A DNA stretch of 64,000 nt from an uncultured Emticicia sp. (lineage in GTDB: Bacteria > Bacteroidota > Bacteroidia > Cytophagales > Spirosomataceae). Position numbers and translations under genes: made by a program. Below, one piece after another: positions 44,415-53,349 of the stretch. Every line of letters begins with the position of its first letter. The stretch's first letter is position 1. The notes below the pieces were generated by a model that did not search any database, was not told the origin of the DNA, and worked only from the letters and a program-made list of their open reading frames with translations. The DNA lies in contig NZ_CALCZQ010000021.1 of assembly GCF_937903345.1 (NCBI RefSeq), positions 33,310 through 97,309 on the forward strand, read 5' to 3'.

Positions 44415-45566
44415 CTATTTACAAACAACTTTACTCTTATCACGTGAAATATTCTTAAAATTATGCTCGATGTCCATGTTTGCAAAAGATTCGTTCTTGT
44501 TGTTTTTAATACAAATCACAGGGTTTGGATTTTTATCATCCACGATTCCGTCCCATAATATATGTGGAACATTTTTGCCAAAACGCAACTTGAATCGGTA
44601 AATTTGACCAAACCTTCCTCTGCCAGTTGCTTTTACTTTTTGACGCTCAAAATTATTGTCACGAATCGTAATCGCCTCCGAGTATGGATAATATTCTTTG
44701 TCTTTGATTTTATTTTCGGTCGTAAAATAACTAATGACGCCAACCCCCATTGATTTATTGTTAATTATCTGATTATCAAATATATCTACGTGATTTGCTG
44801 CTAAAATCAATACGCCTGTTCCGTCTGGAACTTTGGCAACTATATTGCCTTTTGGGGCAAAGTTCGGAAAATTATTATGGTGGATATTGTTTTTAAAAAC
44901 TTTCGTATTGCCTCCTTTTTTCAAAATCAAGTCGGGTAAATCGAATACCAAAATACCACCTGTATTTTCGGTAGATTCGTTTTCATACACTTCGGCATTG
45001 ATTGAGTTTTCGATCTCTATACCCGCCACATTATGATAAGCCCTTGATTTTCTGACGATTATATCCTTCGATTGTCCCACATATATGCCCGCATCCGACG
45101 CCCCGATTGCTTCACATCCCTCAATTAGAACTTTCTCGCATTGAACTGGGTATAGTCCGTAAGAACCATTGGTGGCTTTTGGTTCACCAAGCCATTCGGT
45201 TTTTATATTGCGAAATGTAATACCTGTCACGTTCATAGTTTTCACGGCATCGCCCTTAGAGTCCTGCACCGTCAGGTCTTCGATCGTAATATTTTCTGCG
45301 TTTGAAATCCTGATTCCTTCTGCCCCATCGGTTTGTCCTTTGAAGGATAAAATCGTCTTGTCCTTACCTTTACCTTTGATAATAATGTTCTTTTTGCCTT
45401 CCAACGAAAGACTTGCCGTAAATGAAAAGGAGCCTTCATCAAGCAGAATAGTAGATCCATTTTCTGCCATGATGAATTGAGTTTGTATCTTTTTCTGAAT
45501 ATCTTTTTGGGCAAAAATCGACGTAGAAAATAAGATAATACAACAAAGAGAAAGAGTTTTTTTCAT
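44415..45566 (-). CDS. Exported parallel beta-helix protein paired with the diheme cytochrome
   Basis: A 383-residue protein from the ATG at 45566, where a clear signal peptide starts (MKKTLSLCCIILFSTSIFAQ); an in-frame start at 45641 would put 25 residues in front. The body is a right-handed beta-helix with repeats such as NITIEDLTVQDSKGDAVKT, KVLIEGCEAIGASDAGIYVG and NAEVYENESTENTGGILV, like NosD and mannuronan epimerase folds. It pairs with the diheme cytochrome gene with zero spacing, a gene order also found in Shewanella (SO_2929/SO_2930). The C-terminus ends in DKSKVVCK. The activity is unknown; polysaccharide binding or modification is inference. Confidence 0.85.
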   Translation of the reverse strand: MKKTLSLCCIILFSTSIFAQKDIQKKIQTQFIMAENGSTILLDEGSFSFTASLSLEGKKNIIIKGKGKDKTILSFKGQTDGAEGIRISNAENITIEDLTVQDSKGDAVKTMNVTGITFRNIKTEWLGEPKATNGSYGLYPVQCEKVLIEGCEAIGASDAGIYVGQSKDIIVRKSRAYHNVAGIEIENSINAEVYENESTENTGGILVFDLPDLILKKGGNTKVFKNNIHHNNFPNFAPKGNIVAKVPDGTGVLILAANHVDIFDNQIINNKSMGVGVISYFTTENKIKDKEYYPYSEAITIRDNNFERQKVKATGRGRFGQIYRFKLRFGKNVPHILWDGIVDDKNPNPVICIKNNKNESFANMDIEHNFKNISRDKSKVVCK

Positions 45567-45767
45567 ATTATTGAGAGGTTGAAGAGTTTTATGACTCAAA
45601 ATAGCACTATTTTTTTGGGATAAGTATTTGATAATTGTCAAATTGTTATTTTTTGTGTTTCAAAAACTATTTTTAACTATTTATATGGTAAAAATACTAT
45701 TCTTGCCCAATAATCCTAAAAAACCACAAAATTCCGCTTTTTTTAACTATATTTTGTACAAATTCCT

Positions 45768-45775
45768 TATATTTG
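45768..45775 (+). promoter_or_regulatory. -7 box for ftsK
   Basis: TATATTTG, an exact TAnnTTTG match. Transcription would start near 45782, 27 bases before the ATG at 45809. Confidence 0.45.
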
Positions 45776-45808
45776 TCCTTAAAATACATTGCTTTCCCAC
45801 TTATAACA

Positions 45809-48355
45809 ATGCCCGACAATAACAATACTTTTCGCAAAAAACAACCACCTAAAAGCCCTATTACTAACCGAAATTCATCGAGTAGTAAAAATCGTGGAGC
45901 TCAAACTTCGCTTCATTTTAATGTCAGCATCGAAAGTTATCAACTGGCTTTGGGTATTTTTTTACTTCTTTTCTCTCTTATTCTATTACTTTCGTTCGTT
46001 TCTTATCTTTTTACCGGCGATGCCGATCAAGATGTGGTACAGCGAACATTTTGGACTTCTATCAAACAAGGCGACAAAAAGGCAGCTAATCTTATTGGCT
46101 TGCTGGGGGCAAAACTTTCTCATTTTTTCATTTTTGAGTGGTTTGGAATTTCGGCTTTTGGATGGATTCCTGTCACGACTTGGGCTGGATATTGGTTAGT
46201 AACCAAAAATGATTTATTACCATACAGTTTTAATCGCTTTACGTTTTCAAGCATTTTTTATATTATTTGGACAAGCATATTTTTAGGGTATTTCATCACG
46301 GTTTTCGATGCTTCAGGCAGTATTATCTGCGGTGGTTTGGGTTATTCAGTCAATCAATTTTTTCAGCAAGCTATGGGCTGGGGAGGCATTTTTATTATTA
46401 TTCTACTTTTAGCAGGTTGGCTCATCTTCTTCCATGGTTATACCAAAATCGACGATTGGTTTTTTGCCAAATATTTCAAACGTGCCCCAAGTGAAGACAT
46501 AGCCACTGAACGCATCCGCCAAGCAGTAAGAGTTGAAGAAGATGAGTTTTTTGAAGAAGAAAAAGACAATTCTTTCAGACATACGCCATTTACTGAACCA
46601 ATTGTACAGCAAGAAGAAGCAAAAATTGATTTCTTAAAAATAAGTCGCGAAGACCTTGAGGTACCAAAACCTTTTGATGATGAAAATTTTTCGCTCGAAG
46701 TAGAAGAAAAACAAAAAAATACTTTACCAAATGAGCCATTCAAAGACAGTCCAACACTTATTATCGAAACGAATCAAGAGGACAAAGCTGATACTTTTGA
46801 AGATGACTTAGACACCGATGATGTCAACGAAAAAGTACTGAAAGACTTTGGCTTGTTCGACCCAACGCTTGATTTGGGAAATTATCAATATCCTCCAATC
46901 TCTCTGTTGAGTGAATACGGCAATACTGGAACGAAAGTAACCGAAGAAGAACTCGAAGCTAACAAAAATAATATCGTAGAAACGATGCGAAACTTTCAAA
47001 TCGGGATTGCGAGCATCAAGGCTACAATTGGTCCAACAGTTACGCTCTACGAAATCGTACCCGAAGCAGGTATTCGTATCTCGAAAATCAAGAATTTGGA
47101 AGATGATATTGCCTTAAATTTGGCTGCGTTGGGTATTCGTATTATTGCTCCAATGCCAGGAAAAGGCACTATTGGTATAGAAGTGCCGAACAAAAATCGT
47201 GAAATGGTGACGATGAAATCTGTTATTGCCAGCGATAAATTCCAAAAATCTAACTTCGATTTACCAATTATTCTTGGTAAAACAATTTCAAACGAAATCT
47301 TCGTGACCGACTTGGCCAAAATGCCTCATTTGCTTATGGCAGGTGCGACTGGTCAAGGAAAGTCAGTTGGCTTGAATGTTATTTTGGCCTCGTTACTTTA
47401 TAAAAAACACCCTGCTCAAATCAAATTTGTACTGGTTGATCCTAAAAAAGTTGAACTTACACTTTATAACAAAATAGAGCGACACTTCTTAGCGATGCTT
47501 CCAAACGCTGAAGAAGCAATCATTACGGATACAAAAAAGGTTGTTTACACGCTCAACTCGCTATGTATCGAAATGGATAACCGCTACAATTTATTGAAAG
47601 ATGCAGGGGTGAGAAACTTGAAAGAATACAACGCCAAGTTTATTCAACGCAGACTAAACCCTGAAAAAGGACACCGTTATTTACCATACATTGTACTAGT
47701 AATTGACGAGTTAGCTGACCTAATGATGACCGCAGGCAAAGAAGTAGAACAACCAATTGCACGTTTGGCTCAGTTGGCTCGTGCTATTGGCATTCACTTG
47801 ATTGTAGCAACCCAACGCCCGTCTGTCAATGTAATTACAGGTTTGATTAAGGCCAATTTTCCGGCTCGTTTGTCGTTTAAGGTTACTTCAAAAATCGACT
47901 CACGTACCATTTTGGATACCGGCGGCTCGGAGCAATTGGTAGGTAACGGAGATATGTTGCTTTCGATGGGTTCGGATATGATACGCTTACAATGTCCGTT
48001 TGTAGATACGCCCGAAGTTGAAGATATTTGTGAGTTTATCGGTTCGCAAAGAGCGTATGAATCGGCTTATTTATTGCCAGAATTCTACGGTGATGAAGAA
48101 GGCGAAACAGCAGAGTTTGATGCGTCAGAGCTCGACGCAATGTTTGATGATGCCGCTCGATTATTGGTTTCTCATCAACAAGGAAGTACATCACTCATTC
48201 AACGAAAAATGAAATTAGGTTATAACCGTGCAGGGCGTATCATCGACCAGCTTGAAGGTGCAGGAATTGTTGGACCTTTTGAAGGAAGCAAAGCACGTGA
48301 AGTTTTGGTAAAAGACATAGAGCACTTAGAGGAAATTTTAAGAAAGTTACGTTAA
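45809..48355 (+). CDS. ftsK: FtsK/SpoIIIE family DNA translocase
   Basis: A septal DNA pump for chromosome segregation. It is 848 residues from the ATG at 45809, chosen because the -7 box at 45768 makes the upstream TTG (45773) part of the promoter. Four to five membrane helices lie within about 40-220, then an acidic linker (about 220-370), an alpha/beta motor with Walker A GATGQGKS (about 512-519) and Walker B YIVLVIDELADLMM, and a winged-helix gamma domain at the end (TSLIQRKMKLGYNRAGRIIDQLE) that reads orientation sequences. It is followed by lolA, a gene order frequent in this phylum. Confidence 0.95.
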   Translation: MPDNNNTFRKKQPPKSPITNRNSSSSKNRGAQTSLHFNVSIESYQLALGIFLLLFSLILLLSFVSYLFTGDADQDVVQRTFWTSIKQGDKKAANLIGLLGAKLSHFFIFEWFGISAFGWIPVTTWAGYWLVTKNDLLPYSFNRFTFSSIFYIIWTSIFLGYFITVFDASGSIICGGLGYSVNQFFQQAMGWGGIFIIILLLAGWLIFFHGYTKIDDWFFAKYFKRAPSEDIATERIRQAVRVEEDEFFEEEKDNSFRHTPFTEPIVQQEEAKIDFLKISREDLEVPKPFDDENFSLEVEEKQKNTLPNEPFKDSPTLIIETNQEDKADTFEDDLDTDDVNEKVLKDFGLFDPTLDLGNYQYPPISLLSEYGNTGTKVTEEELEANKNNIVETMRNFQIGIASIKATIGPTVTLYEIVPEAGIRISKIKNLEDDIALNLAALGIRIIAPMPGKGTIGIEVPNKNREMVTMKSVIASDKFQKSNFDLPIILGKTISNEIFVTDLAKMPHLLMAGATGQGKSVGLNVILASLLYKKHPAQIKFVLVDPKKVELTLYNKIERHFLAMLPNAEEAIITDTKKVVYTLNSLCIEMDNRYNLLKDAGVRNLKEYNAKFIQRRLNPEKGHRYLPYIVLVIDELADLMMTAGKEVEQPIARLAQLARAIGIHLIVATQRPSVNVITGLIKANFPARLSFKVTSKIDSRTILDTGGSEQLVGNGDMLLSMGSDMIRLQCPFVDTPEVEDICEFIGSQRAYESAYLLPEFYGDEEGETAEFDASELDAMFDDAARLLVSHQQGSTSLIQRKMKLGYNRAGRIIDQLEGAGIVGPFEGSKAREVLVKDIEHLEEILRKLR

Positions 48356-48592
48356 AAACAATCAGTTGAATTAATTTTGCACATAAATTGTTTTTAAACC
48401 GAAGGAAAAAATTAATCCTTATTAAAAATATTTTAGCTTAAAAATCACTTGTTGTAAAACATAGATGAATAAATCAAAGTAACTTTAAAAATCTGAAAAA
48501 TTGGCAAAAGCAAATGAAATCCTCGATAAATTAGGCTTACCAAAAACTTAAAAAAACATTTTGTTTAAAAAAGAAAATTAACCATTTTAATA

Positions 48593-49240
48593 ATGAAAAA
48601 AACACTTATTTTAACTACGAGTTTATTAGTTATTTGTAGTTTGGTGATGGCTCAAAAAGACAAAAAAGCAACAGCTATTTTGGACGAAATGAGCAAAAAA
48701 TATCAAACAATGAAGTCATTTAGTGCTGCTTTCACCTACGGCGTTGAAGGAACAAACGCCAAGCTGACTGAGTCATACAAAGGAGATGTTACAGTAAAAG
48801 GAGCAAAGTTTCGCTTAAAAATGTTGGGGCAAGAGGTTTTTACGAACGGTAAAGAGCTTTACAGCTATACCAAAGAAACAAACGAATGCCAAGTTTCGGA
48901 ATTTAATCCTGCCGAAATGGATGCACTTTCTCCTACAAAAATTTATAGCATTTACAAGAAGGGTTATAAGTATATTTTTTTAGAAGAAGTAAAAGAAGGT
49001 AGCCAACTATATGAAGTAATCGAACTTTCACCAGAAGATAAGGGAAGCAAAGTTGCGAAAGTGCAAATTAAGGTCGATAAAAAAGATAAATCAGTAAAAT
49101 CTTGGAAAGTGTGGGACAAAAATGGGAAACGCACAATTTTTCGCGTTGATAAGTTCATGCCAAACTCCCCTGCTGACGATAAAATCTTTACATTCGATAA
49201 AAATAAATACCCTGGTGTAGAAGTTGTCGATTTGCGATAA
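48593..49240 (+). CDS. lolA: LolA-like outer-membrane lipoprotein carrier
   Basis: A 215-residue periplasmic protein; the signal ends near LVMAQ (21). The LolA fold shows in KKYQTMKSFSAAFTYGVEG..., the KGDVTVKGAKFRLKMLGQEVFTNGKELYSYTKETNEC stretch, and the C-terminal FTFDKNKYPGVEVVDLR. LolA carries lipoproteins from the inner to the outer membrane. It lies downstream of ftsK on the same strand with a 237-base gap, and is closed by a terminator. Bacteroidota LolA proteins are divergent from E. coli, so fine mechanistic details are not implied. Confidence 0.88.
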   Translation: MKKTLILTTSLLVICSLVMAQKDKKATAILDEMSKKYQTMKSFSAAFTYGVEGTNAKLTESYKGDVTVKGAKFRLKMLGQEVFTNGKELYSYTKETNECQVSEFNPAEMDALSPTKIYSIYKKGYKYIFLEEVKEGSQLYEVIELSPEDKGSKVAKVQIKVDKKDKSVKSWKVWDKNGKRTIFRVDKFMPNSPADDKIFTFDKNKYPGVEVVDLR

Positions 49241-49253
49241 TCTTCTCCGAATC

Positions 49254-49288
49254 AAAAGCCCTGTATTAAGCCAAAACAGGGCTTTTTT
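49254..49288 (+). terminator. Rho-independent terminator after lolA
   Basis: AAAAGCCCTGT (49254-49264) pairs with ACAGGGCTTTT (49276-49286), followed by more T. Confidence 0.78.
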
Positions 49289-49331
49289 ATATTCTGTTTT
49301 TTTAAATCTTTGAAGATAAACTTTTACATTT

Positions 49332-49910
49332 ATGCTCTTACTGGCTTTTGCTTGGTTACTTTACGGAGCACTTCACAGCTTCATGGCAAGCAATTATTTT
49401 AAAAATTTTGCAGAAAAAATACTGGGTAAATACTTCCGTTTCTATCGTCTCCTATATAATTTTTTGGCGTTTGCATTACTTATCCCTATTTTAGCACTGC
49501 AATTTTCAACCGAAAAACAAAGCCTTTGGAAAGTATCTGATTATCAATCCATTATCGGAAAAACTATTACTATTTGTGGGGCTTTCATTGTCTCAAAGGC
49601 CTTGCATGGCTATGATTTAAGAGAATTTAGCGGCCTTGATTTCAATAAAAACCAAGAAAAAACCGAATTCAAAAGTGATGGATTATTAAAATATATGCGT
49701 CACCCCATTTATTTCGGAATTTTGATTTTTGTTTGGGGAATGTTTGTTACCGACGCCTCAACAAGAAGTCTGTGCAGTGCCATTGCAGTAGCGATTTATT
49801 TGTTTTTAGGAATCTATTATGAGGAAAAAAAGCTAATTGATGTTTTTGGAGAAAAATATAAGAAGTATCAACAGGATGTGCCAATGATTATACCTTTTTT
49901 AAAGTTTTGA
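49332..49910 (+). CDS. Isoprenylcysteine carboxyl methyltransferase-like membrane protein
   Basis: A 192-residue polytopic protein with about five membrane helices. The C-terminal half has the ICMT/PEMT/NnrU-like signature: LLKYMRHPIYFGILIFVWGMF (RHPxYxG) followed by YYEEKKLIDVFGEKYKKYQQDVPMIIP, the EExxLxxxFGxxYxxYxxxVP motif. This group uses S-adenosylmethionine and methylates small or lipid-linked groups, but the bacterial substrates are mostly unknown and a prenylcysteine target is unlikely here. It converges on an unrelated exported protein. Confidence 0.83.
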   Translation: MLLLAFAWLLYGALHSFMASNYFKNFAEKILGKYFRFYRLLYNFLAFALLIPILALQFSTEKQSLWKVSDYQSIIGKTITICGAFIVSKALHGYDLREFSGLDFNKNQEKTEFKSDGLLKYMRHPIYFGILIFVWGMFVTDASTRSLCSAIAVAIYLFLGIYYEEKKLIDVFGEKYKKYQQDVPMIIPFLKF

Positions 49911-49924
49911 AGTTACTAAACCGT

Positions 49925-50653
49925 TTAATTCTTCTCAAATTTTGGTGATTTGCTATCAAATTTGAAGTATTTTCCAACTACAGATGCGGCATTTCCAAAA
50001 CCGCAATCGTAGGCTTGGTTTAAATAGATAATATTTGCTCCATCCTCAAAAAAGGATATTTTTAGCAAGCATTTACCCAATTCATTATTTTCATATATGG
50101 CTTCGTTTCTAACCAATTTTAACGATTTTTTTTCGACAATCGCCTGATTATAACTCGGAGGGCCTTTTACAGCTTGGATTTCCAAAATAATTTTATCCTT
50201 TGCAAGCTGTTGCACATACATATTTCCTGTGCCACCATCCTTGCCAAAACTATATGCATAAGAGCCTGTTACCGATTTTAATTCTGGCTTGTCAATTTCG
50301 TTTGAAGCTGTTTTTTTTACACTGAATTTCATTTCTTTTCCATTCGGACTCGACCAAATACCACTTATTTCATCACCTTTTTTTGTTCCAGAATATATAC
50401 CAGTGATTTCGGTTTTTTCACCAAATTCATGGAGAGAAAACTCATCGCCTTCAAGCGAACCAATAACCTTGATTGGTTGCCCTACTCTTTTATACAATAA
50501 TGTTCCATAAACTAAATTTGCATCAAAGGTTAAAGAAAGGCTAATTGGAAACTTACTAATAAAGCCTTCATAAGTCTTTTGAGAAAGCTTTGTTTGAGCA
50601 AAACTAACAACTTCTATTAATAAAAAAATGACCAATAAAAAGATCCTCTTCAT
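49925..50653 (-). CDS. Exported protein of unknown function
   Basis: A 242-residue protein with a strong signal peptide (IFLLVIFLLIEVVSFAQ). I do not recognise a family. The first half (about 20-115) looks like a beta sandwich with GTLLYKRVGQPIKVIGSLEGDEFSLHEF and the GIYSGTKKGDEISGIW motif, similar in style to repeats found in many Bacteroidota proteins that mention resistance to proteolysis or scaffold use. The second half repeats a beta-rich pattern and contains two Cys (KCLLK, YDCGFG) that could form a disulfide. It stands alone, with no partner. Confidence 0.75.
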   Translation of the reverse strand: MKRIFLLVIFLLIEVVSFAQTKLSQKTYEGFISKFPISLSLTFDANLVYGTLLYKRVGQPIKVIGSLEGDEFSLHEFGEKTEITGIYSGTKKGDEISGIWSSPNGKEMKFSVKKTASNEIDKPELKSVTGSYAYSFGKDGGTGNMYVQQLAKDKIILEIQAVKGPPSYNQAIVEKKSLKLVRNEAIYENNELGKCLLKISFFEDGANIIYLNQAYDCGFGNAASVVGKYFKFDSKSPKFEKN

Positions 50654-50821
50654 GCTATTTCTTATAAATTAAGCTAAAATTTTTGTTTAAAACCACGGAA
50701 ATTTGTTCTGAAATTTAGCAAAATCACAATATTCAATCAAATCGTATCCAAAGATAAAGATTTTCGCTTTTCTTTGTAAAAAAATATTCTTCCATAACCA
50801 AATTATCAACACTTATACAAC

Positions 50822-51424
50822 ATGAAACTTAAATCAAGTTTATCTTTTTTCATTGTATTATCGCTTTCAATAGCGACTTTCGCCCAGAAAAAACAAACCC
50901 TCTTTAATGGTAAAGACCTATCAGGTTGGAAAATTTACGGTACCGAAAAATGGTACGTTGAAGATGGCCTTTTGGTATGCGAAAGCGGCCTAGATAAAGA
51001 ATACGGCTATTTGGGAACTGAACAAAAATTTAAAAATTTTGAGCTTACATTGGAGTTTAAGCAAGAAGCCAATGGCAATAGTGGCGTGTTTTTTCATTCA
51101 TCAATCGAAGGCACAAAAATTGCCGGCTGGCAAGCTGAGGTTGCACCTCCTGGTAGCTCAACAGGTGGAATTTATGAGTCTTATGGACGTGGCTGGTTGA
51201 TAAAACCTGAACCAGAAAAAGACAAAGCCTTGAAAATGGGCGAATGGAATAAGATGACCGTAAAAGTTGTGGGCAATGTTGTGACAACATTCTTGAATGG
51301 TACACAAATGATAACACTCGATGATGCAAAAATCGGTGAAAAAGATGGATGTATTGCTCTACAAATCCATAGTGGTGGAGGAATCAAGGTGAAATGGCGA
51401 AAAATCAAAATCAAACAATTATAA
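50822..51424 (+). CDS. Secreted DUF1080 protein
   Basis: A 200-residue protein: signal peptide to about TFAQ (22), then one DUF1080 domain (3-keto-disaccharide hydrolase-like, concanavalin-type jelly roll) with LFNGKDLSGWKIYG, the NFELTLEFKQEANGNSGVFFHS core, WQAEVAPPGSSTGGIYE, and GGGIKVKWRKIKIKQL at the end. Members have been linked to hydrolysis of 3-keto-glycosides, although many are uncharacterised. An MFS transporter gene follows 104 bases later on the same strand, so import of a sugar product is possible but unproven. Confidence 0.9.
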   Translation: MKLKSSLSFFIVLSLSIATFAQKKQTLFNGKDLSGWKIYGTEKWYVEDGLLVCESGLDKEYGYLGTEQKFKNFELTLEFKQEANGNSGVFFHSSIEGTKIAGWQAEVAPPGSSTGGIYESYGRGWLIKPEPEKDKALKMGEWNKMTVKVVGNVVTTFLNGTQMITLDDAKIGEKDGCIALQIHSGGGIKVKWRKIKIKQL

Positions 51425-51528
51425 TTATTTTGCCCCATGTGGTATTACCGTTACACATAAAAAACGCTGTGGACTATTAACATTATTCCGTGGATTACAT
51501 CAAAAAATCCTAAACCTATAAACTATCT

Positions 51529-52788
51529 ATGAATCAAGAAAAATCTACTTTTAAGCATCTTTTTAGCTTGCCAGTAATTGTGGCTGCGTTAGGCTATTTT
51601 GTTGACATTTATGACCTCCAACTTTTTGGAATCGTACGAGTTCAGAGCCTTGAAAGTCTCGGACTTAGGACCAAAGAAGAAATTTCGTCAATCGGTACGA
51701 CTATTATCAATTTTCAGATGATTGGTTTGCTTATAGGCGGGATTTTATGGGGAATTTTAGGCGATAAAAAAGGTCGTCTTTCAGTACTTTTCGGTTCGAT
51801 AATTACTTATTCATTAGCAAATATCGCCTGCGGAATGATTCCTCATATTGAGTTTATGAATAAAATTGAAGCCTACAAATGGCTACGTTTTATTGCAGGA
51901 ATTGGCCTCGCAGGCGAACTAGGAGCAGGAATTACCCTCGTATCGGAGATTTTGCCTAAACACCTACGTGCTATCGGCACATCACTTGTGGCAGGAATTG
52001 GCCTTTTAGGAGCAGTCGTTGCAACATTTACCGTAAGACTTTCTGGCGATTGGACAGTTGCTTATTTTATCGGCGGGGGATTGGGAGTAGCGTTGTTATT
52101 ACTTCGTGTGGGGGTTATCGAATCGGGTATTTTCAAAGATGTTGTTGGAAAAAAACATGTGCAAAGAGGCAATTTCTTTGCTTTTTTCACGAATTGGGAG
52201 CGTTTTTCGACTTATATGAAATGTATCGGCATCGGTATTCCACTATGGTTTTGTATCGGAATTTTGGTTTATTTGAGTAATGAATTTGGCGAAGCCTTAG
52301 GAATCGCCGAAAAAATAGACCCAGGTTTATCAATCATGTGGGCATATGTAGGTATTTCAGGAGGTGATTTTCTGAGTGGATTTATTAGTCATGCCCTTCG
52401 TTCTCGTAAAAAAGCAATTGGCTTTATGATGTCATTTGCTTTAATATGTATGATTATTCTGTTGTTTTCGGGATTAATTAAAAGTGCCTCTTTGTTTTAT
52501 ACATTATGCTGTTTATTAGGTTTTGGAAATGGATTTTGGGCAATGTTTGTAACGGTTGCCGCCGAGCAATTTGGCACAAATTTACGGGCAACGGCCGCCA
52601 CTACTATTCCGAATATGGTACGAGGTTCGGTTGTTTTAATGACAATATCATATAAGTTTTTCAAGCCTACACAAGGTATAATAATGGCTGGAGCAATTGT
52701 AGGTTTAATTTGCTTTGCTATTGGTTTTTATTCCACGCTTACTATCAAAGAAACGCATAATAAAGATTTAGATTTCTTAGAGGAGTAA
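51529..52788 (+). CDS. MFS transporter
   Basis: A 419-residue inner-membrane carrier with about twelve helices. The loop 2-3 signature GDKKGRLSVLFGS (D-x-x-G-R) and the AGIGLAGELGAGITLVSEILPKHLRAIG region in the fourth to fifth helices place it in the metabolite:H+ symporter/sugar transporter-like group. Substrate is not predictable, and the DUF1080 protein upstream gives only a weak hint of a saccharide. A terminator follows within 20 bases. Confidence 0.88.
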   Translation: MNQEKSTFKHLFSLPVIVAALGYFVDIYDLQLFGIVRVQSLESLGLRTKEEISSIGTTIINFQMIGLLIGGILWGILGDKKGRLSVLFGSIITYSLANIACGMIPHIEFMNKIEAYKWLRFIAGIGLAGELGAGITLVSEILPKHLRAIGTSLVAGIGLLGAVVATFTVRLSGDWTVAYFIGGGLGVALLLLRVGVIESGIFKDVVGKKHVQRGNFFAFFTNWERFSTYMKCIGIGIPLWFCIGILVYLSNEFGEALGIAEKIDPGLSIMWAYVGISGGDFLSGFISHALRSRKKAIGFMMSFALICMIILLFSGLIKSASLFYTLCCLLGFGNGFWAMFVTVAAEQFGTNLRATAATTIPNMVRGSVVLMTISYKFFKPTQGIIMAGAIVGLICFAIGFYSTLTIKETHNKDLDFLEE

Positions 52789-52806
52789 AACTCAAATATC
52801 TATATA

Positions 52807-52845
52807 ACAAAAGAGCAATGGTTAATCATCGCTCTTTTGTTTTTC
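52807..52845. terminator. Terminator between the MFS and GroES-like genes
   Basis: ACAAAAGAGC (52807-52816) pairs with GCTCTTTTGT (52831-52840), followed by T. It lies between two converging genes and can act both ways. Confidence 0.72.
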
Positions 52846-53219
52846 TACAAATCTTCAAACCGTTCCAGCATTAGAATTGCGGCTTGCGGGAGAATCACAT
52901 ATTTTTCACCTTCATACTGCACTTCGATTGCATGGCGTTGCAGATAAATTGCCAAATCTCCTTCTTGGGCTTGGAGTGGCATATATTTAACTTTTTCTTC
53001 CGTTTCTTTCCACGGTTCATCTTCAGTTTGAGCTGGTAAGGGGTATCCTGGCCCAACTTTTATTATATATCCGCTCTGAATCTCTTCTTTTTCAGTAACG
53101 GTTGGGGGTAAATAAAGCCCCGAATTTGTTTTGTCTGATGGATTTTTAGGCTTTACTAAAATCTTATCACCTACAACAATTAATCTTTTCAATTTGTTAT
53201 CTGATGTTACGCCGAGCAT
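52845..53219 (-). CDS. GroES-like co-chaperonin family protein
   Basis: A 124-residue protein longer than GroES (about 97). It keeps the chaperonin-10 frame: GDKILVKPKNPSDKTNSGLYLPPTVTEKEEIQSGYIIKVGPG (GroES: R.L.K...T..GI.LP), then an inserted stretch PLPAQTEDEPWKETEEKVKYMPLQAQ, and VQYEGEKYVILPQAAILMLE at the end. No groEL lies beside it, so this is an additional member rather than the main co-chaperonin. Whether it caps GroEL or another complex is unknown. It is convergent with the MFS gene. Confidence 0.85.
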   Translation of the reverse strand: MLGVTSDNKLKRLIVVGDKILVKPKNPSDKTNSGLYLPPTVTEKEEIQSGYIIKVGPGYPLPAQTEDEPWKETEEKVKYMPLQAQEGDLAIYLQRHAIEVQYEGEKYVILPQAAILMLERFEDL

Positions 53220-53349
53220 AATCTAATGAGTGAATAAGTGAATGAATGTCTCAATGGACATTTAATGTCGAATAAATAACCTCTATACAAATCAAAACTT
53301 ATAAAAATAAAACTTTACTTTAAGGTATATCAAATCTATCGTCAAAAAT

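Noticed and set aside
48501..48551. 16-residue frame from TTG (AKANEILDKLGLPKT) between ftsK and lolA
   Set aside because: It has a coding-like look but no start signals or homology that I can support.
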